The position numbers were made by a program, and so were the translations under genes. Of a stretch of DNA of 56,514 bases, positions 50,534-56,514 are shown in pieces. The notes under the pieces are model-generated. The model searched no databases. It was given only the letters and a program-made list of their open reading frames with translations, and had not been told where the DNA came from. Position 1 is the stretch's first letter. Each line of letters begins with the position of its first letter. Source of the stretch: Nitriliruptorales bacterium (GTDB taxonomy: Bacteria; Actinomycetota; Nitriliruptoria; Nitriliruptorales; Nitriliruptoraceae); assembly GCA_024637135.1 (NCBI GenBank), contig JAGXFT010000011.1, positions 1 through 56,514 on the forward strand. Direction: 5' to 3'.

Positions 50534-50665
50534 GTGCGCACGATGAGCATCGCAGCCGTGCTCGGCATCCTGGTGGCCGTGCTGTTGTCGCTCGCCCTGA
50601 TCTCGATGCAGGACGGCAGCGACCTGGGCGAGGACTCGATCCTGTCCACGTACGGCGAGCGCTGA
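50534..50665 (+). CDS. Small single-pass membrane protein (43 residues)
   Basis: From the GTG at 50534 (or the ATG at 50543) the peptide has one hydrophobic helix (SIAAVLGILVAVLLSLALISM) and an acidic tail (DGSDLGEDSILSTYGER). AAGGGGG at 50523-50529 is a good ribosome site. The first basic residues suggest a cytoplasmic N-terminus. A perfect terminator hairpin follows 19 nt after its stop, which supports a real transcription unit. The function is unknown. Confidence 0.65.
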   Translation: MRTMSIAAVLGILVAVLLSLALISMQDGSDLGEDSILSTYGER

Positions 50666-50683
50666 CCCCACCTGATCCGTTCC

Positions 50684-50705
50684 GACCCCCGCCTCTGCGG
50701 GGGTC
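50684..50705 (+). terminator. Perfect 9-bp GC hairpin terminator
   Basis: GACCCCCGC (50684-50692) and GCGGGGGTC (50697-50705) pair fully around the loop CTCT. It lies after the 43-residue gene and marks the end of the accessory island, before yraN. Confidence 0.8.
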
Positions 50706-50795
50706 GTCGTGATTCTGCGCCCAGGGCGACTCGCGGCCCGCTCTGGCTTGTCCACAGCGTTCCACCTCGACCGTCGGGATCGGCCGCGACGGTCG

Positions 50796-50801
50796 TAGCG
50801 T
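50796..50801 (+). promoter_or_regulatory. Leaderless-type -10 box for yraN (TAGCGT)
   Basis: TAGCGT ends 8 nt before the ATG at 50810, with no ribosome site between. It would drive the coupled yraN-comM-dprA-M23 chain as a leaderless mRNA. Confidence 0.45.
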
Positions 50802-50809
50802 CTCCGCAC

Positions 50810-51301
50810 ATGGACCCCACGCCCCGCTCCCGCCGCCCGGTCGCCGCCACGTCGCACGCCGACCTGGATGCCGACGCCGAAGCCACCTCCGACGCCGGCT
50901 CGGCCCAGGAGCCGGACGCGTCGATCAGACCGTCGCCGGACGCTCGTCGACGGGTGGGTGACCATGGCGAGACCCTCGCCGCGGAGCACCTGGCGTCGCG
51001 CGGGTTGGAGGTGGTGGCACGCAACTGGCGCATCGCCGCCGGCGACCTGCGCGGCGAACTGGACCTCGTCGCGCTGGACCACCGGGCCGGGTGCGTGGTG
51101 GTCGTGGAGGTCAAGACCCGGCGCGGCGCGGGCTGGGGCGGCCCGCTCGCCGCGGTCGGACACCGCAAGCAGGCGACGCTGCGGCGACTGGCCATGGCCT
51201 TCATGGTCGATGCCGACGTCCCCTACCACCAGGTCCGGATCGACGTCATCGGCGTGCGCCTGGACACTCGCCACCTGCACCACGTCGTGGGCGCACTGTG
51301 A
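50810..51301 (+). CDS. YraN/UPF0102 family protein (predicted nuclease fold)
   Basis: The C-terminal 115 residues of this 163-residue protein match UPF0102: GDHGETLAAEHLASRGLEVVARNWR, GELDLVALD and VVVEVKTRRG, which contain the Glu/Asp and ExK residues of the restriction-endonuclease-like fold. The function in cells is unknown. An acidic N-terminal stretch of about 48 residues is extra. In actinobacteria it precedes comM and dprA, as here. Its TGA overlaps the comM GTG by 4 nt. Confidence 0.93.
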   Translation: MDPTPRSRRPVAATSHADLDADAEATSDAGSAQEPDASIRPSPDARRRVGDHGETLAAEHLASRGLEVVARNWRIAAGDLRGELDLVALDHRAGCVVVVEVKTRRGAGWGGPLAAVGHRKQATLRRLAMAFMVDADVPYHQVRIDVIGVRLDTRHLHHVVGAL

Positions 51302-52956
51302 CCCCGGTCGACGAAGCCGATCTGACAGTCGCCGACCTCCAGGTCGTCGTCAGCGACGGGACGGGGGCCGATGGCGCATCGGATGACGGCCGCGCCCCGG
51401 CGGCGTCGGGATCGGCTCGCCGGGCTCGCGGACCACTGGCCCGCGCCGGCGCGGTCGCGCTGACGGGTCTGTCGGGCGACCTCGTCCATGCCGAGGCCGC
51501 GATCGCGGCGGGACTGCCCCAGATCCGGATCGTCGGCCTGCCCGACGCCGCCGTCCGCGAGTCCGCCGACCGAGTCCGCCTCGGCTGCCAGCGAAGCGGC
51601 TTCTCCCTGCCCGAGACGAAGGTCGTGGTCAACCTCGCGCCGGCCGGGATCCGCAAGTCCGGGCCGGGCTTCGACCTGCCGGTCGCGCTCGCGGTGCTGG
51701 CGGCGGCCGGGCACCTGGCACCGGCGGACCTCGACGGCGTGGTGGCGATGGGGGAGGTGGGCCTGGACGGGCACCTGCGAGGCGCGGCCGGCACGCTGCC
51801 TGCGGCGACCACGGCACGTCGGGTCGGTGCAGGCAGGATGGTGGTCCCGATCGACGTGGCCGGCGAGGCGGCCCTGGTGGAAGGTCTGGACGTCGTGCCG
51901 GTCGGTTCCCTCCGGGATGCCGTGGCGGTGCTGGCCGGCACCATTGCGTGCCCGGCGCGGCCGCGACCCCCGGAGCCCGTACAGCGCGACGTCGACGACC
52001 TGGTCGACGTCCGTGGCCAGGCGCTGGCACGGCGGGGGATCGAGATCGCGGCGGCCGGGGGACACCACGTCCTGATGATGGGGCCTCCCGGCTGCGGCAA
52101 GTCGATGCTCGCGAGGCGGCTTCCGGGGATCCTGCCCGGCCTGACGCCCGCCGAGGCGCTCGAGGTGGCCGCCGTCCGGTCGATCGTCGGAGTCGTCGCA
52201 ACCGACCTCGACCTGCGCCCTCCCTTCCGGGCACCTCACCATGCCACGTCGACGGCGGGCCTGATCGGGGGTGGCAGTGGCGTGGCCCGGCCGGGCGAAC
52301 TCAGCCGCGCCCACCGAGGCGTGCTGTTCCTCGACGAGGTGCTCGAGACCCCTCGGAGCACCCTGGACGCCCTACGCGAACCCCTCGAACGCGGCGAGGT
52401 CGTCCTGGTCCGGTCGCAGTCGCGGGTCACCTATCCGGCCCGGGTGCAACTGGTCGTCGCGGCCAACCCCTGCCCGTGCGGGCATGCCGGGTCGTCGAGC
52501 CGGCCATGTCGATGTCGCCCGGACCAGGTCGCCCGCTACCGCGGTCGACTGTCCGGTCCGCTGCTCGACCGGATCGACCTCCACCTCGAACTCGAACCCG
52601 TGTCCGAGGACGTGCTGGTGGGGCCGTCCGACGGGGAGTCCTCCGCGGCCGTCGCGGCTCGGGTGCGCCAGGCCCGGGACGTCGCGGCTTCACGGTGGGC
52701 GGCAGCGGATGTCCCGGGGGACCGGCGCCTCAATCGCGACGTGGACCCGGCACGGCTGCGCCAGACCGTGTCCGCTACGGCACAACGGCGGTTGGCGCGC
52801 GCCGTCCAGGCCCTGGGGTGGTCGGCCCGGACCTTCGACCGGTGCCTGCGGGTGGCGCGGACGATCGCCGACCTGGCTGCCAGCGACGTCGCCGGGGCGG
52901 ACCACGTCGACGAGGCCATCGCCTACCGCCTCGACACCGGACCGAGGTCGACATGA
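51298..52956 (+). CDS. comM: ComM/YifB family AAA+ ATPase (Mg-chelatase-like)
   Basis: ComM is a hexameric helicase linked to branch migration in natural transformation. The 552-residue protein has an N-terminal Lon-substrate-like domain (LPQIRIVGLPDAAVRESADR, PAGIRKSGPGFDLPVAL), Walker A GPPGCGKSMLARRLPG, the FRAPHHATSTAGLIGGG sensor region, Walker B VLFLDEVLE, the Cys cluster CPCGHAGSSSRPCRC, and a C-terminal Mg-chelatase helical domain (WSARTFDRCLRVARTIADLA). About 45 extra residues precede the usual start. The GTG at 51298 is chosen for its GTGA overlap with yraN. Its own stop overlaps dprA by 4 nt. Confidence 0.93.
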   Translation: MTPVDEADLTVADLQVVVSDGTGADGASDDGRAPAASGSARRARGPLARAGAVALTGLSGDLVHAEAAIAAGLPQIRIVGLPDAAVRESADRVRLGCQRSGFSLPETKVVVNLAPAGIRKSGPGFDLPVALAVLAAAGHLAPADLDGVVAMGEVGLDGHLRGAAGTLPAATTARRVGAGRMVVPIDVAGEAALVEGLDVVPVGSLRDAVAVLAGTIACPARPRPPEPVQRDVDDLVDVRGQALARRGIEIAAAGGHHVLMMGPPGCGKSMLARRLPGILPGLTPAEALEVAAVRSIVGVVATDLDLRPPFRAPHHATSTAGLIGGGSGVARPGELSRAHRGVLFLDEVLETPRSTLDALREPLERGEVVLVRSQSRVTYPARVQLVVAANPCPCGHAGSSSRPCRCRPDQVARYRGRLSGPLLDRIDLHLELEPVSEDVLVGPSDGESSAAVAARVRQARDVAASRWAAADVPGDRRLNRDVDPARLRQTVSATAQRRLARAVQALGWSARTFDRCLRVARTIADLAASDVAGADHVDEAIAYRLDTGPRST

Positions 52957-54059
52957 GTGATGACTGGACAGCCGTGGCCGCCGCCGGGACCGACCCGCTC
53001 CGATTGGCACGGGTGGTCGCCCGGGCGGTGGCGGATCGCCGCGGCCTCGAGGCCGGATGGCGAACAGCGCGTCGCGCGGGACGATCCGGGTCAGAAGCGA
53101 TCGGCGACGTCCTGTCCGCACCCGTGCTGGTCGATGACGGAGCGGGTGCCGTCGCGCGATCGTGGGCGGCGGCAGGGGTCCGGGTCGCGCTCGCCGGTGA
53201 TCCATCCATGCCGACCCGACTGGAGCGCCACGACGTCGTGCCCCCGTGGTTGGCCATGACCGGTGACCTGGGCATGGATCGTCGAGCCGTGGCGATCGTC
53301 GGCAGCAGGTCGGCCACGCCCTACGGCACCGGGATGGCCGCCTGGCTGGCGGAGGCCGCGGGTGACGCCGGGGTCCGCGTGGTCAGCGGTGGCGCGGTCG
53401 GCATCGACGCGGCCGGACACCAGGCGAGCCTGGCGCGACCGGGCGGGACCACCGTCGTCCTGGGCTGCGGTCACGGCGTGGCATACCCACGACCCCACGC
53501 GACCCGGGGTGGACTCTTCGACCGGGTGGGGGCGTCGGGTGGCGCCGTCATCTCCGAGTCGCTGCCGACGGATCCGGCCCGTCCCCATCGGGTGCGGTCG
53601 CGCAACCGCCTGATCGCGGCACTGGCGGACGCGGTCGTGGTCGTCGAGGGCGGCGAACGCTCCGGGTCCCTGATCACCGCGTCGTGGGCCGCGGACCTGG
53701 GGATCCCGGTGCTGGGCGTGCCGGGTGACGTGCGGGCGACCGGCTCCGCCGCGCCTCACCACCTGCTGCGAGACGGTGCCGCGGTCTGCGCCGGGCCGGC
53801 CGACCTGCTGGCGGCCGTCGGCCAGGGACTGGACCCGTCCGCCACGACCGACGACGATCGTGACAGGGGCGTCTCCGGCCTCCCACGCTGGCTGCGGGTC
53901 CCGCTGGTCGAGGCGTGGCCACGGCCGTTGCCGACCGCGACGCTCGTCGACGGGTCGGGTCGCCGCGCCGGCGAGGTGCTGGCCGCGGTCACGCGCGCCC
54001 AGGTGGGCGGCCTGGTGACCCGTGACGCCGATGGCATCCGCCTGTGTCGTCGACCGTGA
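52953..54059 (+). CDS. dprA: DNA processing protein DprA
   Basis: DprA binds incoming single-stranded DNA and loads RecA. The 368-residue protein has a short helical N-terminus, the Rossmann core with AIVGSRSATPYGTGMAA, SGGAVGIDAAGHQASL, VLGCGHGVAYPRPH, SESLPTDPARPHRVRSRNRL and VVVVEGGERSGSLITA, then a C-terminal winged-helix-like region (LPTATLVDGSGRRAGEVLAA). Together with comM it suggests that the transformation-type recombination module is kept. The ATG at 52953 overlaps comM, and the TGA overlaps the next gene. Confidence 0.95.
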   Translation: MSDDWTAVAAAGTDPLRLARVVARAVADRRGLEAGWRTARRAGRSGSEAIGDVLSAPVLVDDGAGAVARSWAAAGVRVALAGDPSMPTRLERHDVVPPWLAMTGDLGMDRRAVAIVGSRSATPYGTGMAAWLAEAAGDAGVRVVSGGAVGIDAAGHQASLARPGGTTVVLGCGHGVAYPRPHATRGGLFDRVGASGGAVISESLPTDPARPHRVRSRNRLIAALADAVVVVEGGERSGSLITASWAADLGIPVLGVPGDVRATGSAAPHHLLRDGAAVCAGPADLLAAVGQGLDPSATTDDDRDRGVSGLPRWLRVPLVEAWPRPLPTATLVDGSGRRAGEVLAAVTRAQVGGLVTRDADGIRLCRRP

Positions 54060-54739
54060 CCGGCCGCCGGGCGCTCGGTCGTGTGGCCATGCGACCCGCG
54101 GACGCCCGGCCGTCCCGCGAGCCGGGCGAGGCATCGCCACCGGTCGACGCCCGGGCCCGTGCCGTCCGGTTGATGGTCGCCGTGGTGGTCACCGCGGCGA
54201 CCCTGCTCGCCCGCCCGCTCCCGGCGTGGTCGCGCCCGACGATCGGGACCGGCCACCCACCCGTCCTGGCGGCGTCGAACGTGTCGACGCCCACCCCGGT
54301 GCTGCTGCCGCCCGACGCGATCGGGACCCACCGCTGGCCGGTCCGGTCCACCGTGGTCGCGACGTGGCAGGCGTCGGCGAACCCCTACGGCCCCGGTCAC
54401 CGCGGCGTCGACCTCGCGGTCGAATCCGGTGATCCCGTGGCGGCCATGGCTGCCGGGGTGGTGGGCTTCGCGGGCGTCGTTGCCGGACGGGCCTGGGTCA
54501 GCGTCGACCATCCCGATGGGCTTCGGACCACCGTCGGGCCGCTTGCCGTGGTGGCAGTGGCTGCCGGCCAGGAGGTGCGGCAGGGCCAGTTCGTCGGGGC
54601 CGCCGCCGGGACCGCCCACGCCGACGCCCGCATGCCGAGCACCGGGCGGTTGCACGTCTCGGCCCGCGTGGACGGGACCTACGTCGACCCGGTGCCACTG
54701 GTCGGACGCCTGGTCGCCACCCTGCTCCCGATGCCGTGA
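54056..54739 (+). CDS. M23-family peptidase-like exported protein (Rv2891-type)
   Basis: The 227-residue product has a membrane/signal segment (RLMVAVVVTAATLLARPLPA) and a C-terminal LytM-like domain: WPVRSTVVATWQ, GPGHRGVDLAVESGDPVAAM and GRLHVSARVDGTYVDP. The first His/Asp pair of the zinc site (HRGVD) and the late His (LHV) are present. The usual middle HxH-type segment is weak (TTVGPLAVVAVAAGQEV), so cell-wall binding without strong endopeptidase activity is possible. The GTG at 54056 gives the GTGA overlap seen through this operon; an ATG at 54089 is another option. In mycobacteria the homologous gene directly precedes rpsB. Confidence 0.85.
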   Translation: MTGRRALGRVAMRPADARPSREPGEASPPVDARARAVRLMVAVVVTAATLLARPLPAWSRPTIGTGHPPVLAASNVSTPTPVLLPPDAIGTHRWPVRSTVVATWQASANPYGPGHRGVDLAVESGDPVAAMAAGVVGFAGVVAGRAWVSVDHPDGLRTTVGPLAVVAVAAGQEVRQGQFVGAAAGTAHADARMPSTGRLHVSARVDGTYVDPVPLVGRLVATLLPMP

Positions 54740-54887
54740 CGACAGGCCGATCGCGTGCACGGCTCGCCTGGGGCGTGGCCTCGGAGCCGACATCGGGCGT
54801 CCGCCGGGACGGGCTGGCCCTGGCGCGATGGGCGACGCAGGCAGGCTCATCGCAACGCCCATCGGGCTGCGGGCCGCCAGGCGCGGT

Positions 54888-55574
54888 TCAGGTCGCGCCG
54901 TCGGGTCGGGTGTCGTCGGTGGGTTCACGGTGCTGGTGGCGGGCCAACCGGTCGGCGCCGGCGTCCAGCCCTGGCAACTGCAGCGGCATCCCGCCGAGCT
55001 TGGCTGCGGCCAGTTCGGTGACGATCCCCTCGACGTCGGCCCACGAGTGCGCCCGCAACCCCTCGATGTCGCGGTTGTAGGGCTGTTCGAACGCGATGAC
55101 GGTGTTGCCGCGATCACGCAGGGCGACGATGTTGTGGGGCGCGTCGTCGATGTAGGCGTCAGCCTCGACCTCCGGCTTGGCCCCCAGGAAGCACAGGTCG
55201 CGGTACGGGATCTGGTGCAGGTCGAGCCAGGCCGCGGTGTCGCCGACGGCCTTCTCGTGGCCCCAGTTGATGTAGAGCCGGTGGGTCACGATCCGGATCC
55301 AGATGCCGGCGTCGGACAGGCGCCACAACGCGTCCGCAGCACCCTCGATCAGGGGCATGGTGCGGAACAGGTCGTGTTCGAGCACGGCCGTGCGGTGCCA
55401 CCGGCTGTAGTCCTCCGGTGCGAACCCCCACTCGGCGAAGTCCCAGCCGCGTTCGAGGGGCAGCGTTTCGGGGTCGAGGCCGTTCAACTCGGCGTAGATC
55501 TCCCGGAAGCGCCGTGTGTGGTCCCCAACCACGCCGTCCAGGTCGACACCGAGGATGAACTGGTCGGTCGACAT
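54888..55574 (-). CDS. 5'(3')-deoxyribonucleotidase-like HAD-family protein (NT5C)
   Basis: The 228-residue protein begins MSTDQFILGVDLDGVVGDHT with the HAD nucleophile motif DxDG. It continues with motif II in RIVTHRLYINWGHEKAV and motif III/IV in EADAYIDDAPHNIVAL. This matches the NT5C group, which removes phosphate from deoxynucleotides. A final 40-residue tail is polar and unconserved. A TAGCCT box lies 29 nt before the ATG on this strand. It is unrelated to the M23 gene and convergent with it. Confidence 0.85.
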   Translation of the reverse strand: MSTDQFILGVDLDGVVGDHTRRFREIYAELNGLDPETLPLERGWDFAEWGFAPEDYSRWHRTAVLEHDLFRTMPLIEGAADALWRLSDAGIWIRIVTHRLYINWGHEKAVGDTAAWLDLHQIPYRDLCFLGAKPEVEADAYIDDAPHNIVALRDRGNTVIAFEQPYNRDIEGLRAHSWADVEGIVTELAAAKLGGMPLQLPGLDAGADRLARHQHREPTDDTRPDGAT

Positions 55575-55608
55575 GCATCACCGTTCGTGTTGTTGGTGGT
55601 GCGCGAGG

Positions 55609-56202
55609 CTACTCGTGTGGCAGAACCTCCCCGGCGGGCACGCCGCCGGTGTACAGCCAGATGTCCTCGCGTTCGTCGTCGTCGTCGACCGCAGCAACCC
55701 GGTGGAAGCCGACCCGCTCTGCAACCCGTTGCGACGCCAGGTTGGCCGGGTCGATACCGGCCACCACGCCCGACACTCCCTGCTCCAGCGCCCACGCCAC
55801 CAGGGCCGCGACCGCCTCGGTGGCGATGCCGCGTCCGCGCCACGCCGGCAACACCGTCCATCCCATCTCCACGCCGACCGGGGTCCAGGCGGACAGGTCG
55901 TGGTCGCCCGGCGCGCCGTGGAAACCGACGTGGCCGACCAGGGCCTCGGGATCGCCGGCCCCGCGCCACCGGATCCCGCGCATGAGCCAGGTCGTGGACG
56001 GATCCGCCGCGAGCCGGTCACGGAAGATGGCGAAGTGGTCCATGTCGTGGAACCAGGCATCGCCGACCGGGCCGCCCCAGCGCGCCTCGATCGCCGCCCG
56101 TGCGCCCGGTCCTCGCGCCGAGCCGGTCAGCAGGTCGAGGTCGAGGCACACCAGGGCCAGCCGGGCAGTGGGCACGACCAGGGCCGCGTCGGTGGGCGTC
56201 AT
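55609..56202 (-). CDS. GNAT family N-acetyltransferase (RimJ/RimL-like)
   Basis: The 197-residue protein has the GNAT fold: LVGHVGFHGAPGD, VEMGWTVLPAWRGRGIATEA with the acetyl-CoA loop RGRGIA, and NLASQRVAERVGFHRV near the end. Such proteins acetylate small amines or protein N-termini; the target is unknown. The start ATG at 56202 opens MTPTDAALVVPTARLALV, a common family beginning. It ends 34 nt before the nucleotidase gene on the same strand, so they may share a transcript. Confidence 0.88.
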   Translation of the reverse strand: MTPTDAALVVPTARLALVCLDLDLLTGSARGPGARAAIEARWGGPVGDAWFHDMDHFAIFRDRLAADPSTTWLMRGIRWRGAGDPEALVGHVGFHGAPGDHDLSAWTPVGVEMGWTVLPAWRGRGIATEAVAALVAWALEQGVSGVVAGIDPANLASQRVAERVGFHRVAAVDDDDEREDIWLYTGGVPAGEVLPHE

Positions 56203-56514
56203 GTGATGAGCGTGCCCGTCGGCGGCGACGGACCTGGACCCCAAGCGGCTTCGGTATTTCAGGTCGTCGTCACATGCCTCCTGCGGTACACTCGCACCGC
56301 GAGTTGGTCCGTTTCGTGGCAGCTGCCGTCGGAACGGGCCTTGTTGCATCCGGGCTCCACGCCCGACTCGCCGACCACCCACCCGCGCCGCACGCCGTGC
56401 GGCCAACCTCAACGACACACGTCCGCCGACGGATCGACCCCGGTGCCCGCGCCGCAGGCCACGCAGCCAGCGAGCCCGGGTGGGTCGACCGGATGACGCG
56501 GGCGGAGGCCCAAC
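56203..56514. other. 312-nt terminal non-coding region with a promoter-like site
   Basis: No gene start with support is seen on either strand. CGGTACACT (TACACT at 56287-56292) repeats the box upstream of rpsP. The rest is a GC-rich leader-like stretch with a short GGGC/GCCC hairpin near 56350. Synteny makes this a likely 5' leader of rpsB, whose start would be outside the window. Confidence 0.45.

Noticed and set aside
54740-54887. Possible gene between M23 and nucleotidase
   Set aside because: Only 148 nt, no start with ribosome site and no hairpin worth reporting.

Overview
The window is GC-rich, coding-dense bacterial DNA whose gene order follows the actinobacterial core. From memory, the series rsmD, coaD, a DivIVA-like protein, DUF177, rpmF, rnc, mutM, smc, ftsY, ffh, rpsP, khpA, rimM, trmD, rplS, lepB, rnhB, DUF2469, yraN, comM, dprA and an M23 peptidase matches the Mycobacterium tuberculosis order from Rv2966c to Rv2891. 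An actinobacterium is near certain. A deep-branching, non-mycolate lineage such as Nitriliruptoria, Euzebyia or Acidimicrobiia is my inference and is not proven by the sequence.

Region by region. 1-2733: end of an oligopeptidase gene, then rsmD-coaD and a coiled-coil DivIVA-like gene. 2773-8420: an accessory insertion with a decayed fructosamine-kinase-like gene, a two-subunit acyl-CoA dehydrogenase operon, a DJ-1/PfpI protein without the nucleophilic Cys, a membrane protein and a frameshifted DUF1569 gene. 8626-25192: the translation, chromosome and secretion core (DUF177-rpmF-rnc-mutM-like-smc-ftsY, ffh, rpsP-khpA-rimM-trmD, rplS, lepB-rnhB), interrupted by a GAF membrane protein and a small membrane protein. 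25227-28577: a methyltransferase divergent from a large ATPase regulator with an N-terminal HTH. 28632-28952: DUF2469. 29065-50665: a 21-kb accessory island placed between DUF2469 and yraN. 50810-54739: the coupled chain yraN-comM-dprA-M23 peptidase. 54888-56202: a nucleotidase-like HAD protein and a GNAT acetyltransferase, then a promoter-like tail where synteny predicts rpsB just beyond the edge.

The most interesting part is the island. It carries ubiA-dprE1-dprE2, the pathway to decaprenylphosphoryl-arabinose. These three genes form one operon with a sulfatase-like membrane protein and a GT4 glycosyltransferase. Next to them are a very large AftD-like arabinofuranosyltransferase with C-terminal carbohydrate-binding-like regions, a second GT-C-type protein, a membrane acyltransferase, a lipid-linked-polymer flippase, two methyltransferases, a DUF3068 (PorA-family) envelope protein and another multi-pass protein. 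Together they look like a self-contained arabinan envelope-polymer system. DprE1 has Ala where the mycobacterial drug-target Cys lies.

Other themes are short overlaps between coupled genes (4 nt at many core junctions and exactly 8 nt at three junctions of the arabinan operon), leaderless-type promoters with a TANNNT box 7-8 nt before the start codon, a palindrome present twice, a 67-bp repeat pair, and several broken or altered genes (fructosamine-kinase-like, DUF1569, the sulfatase-like gene, and an amber codon near the end of alaX). Some of the single-base breaks lie in G or C runs and could be sequencing errors.
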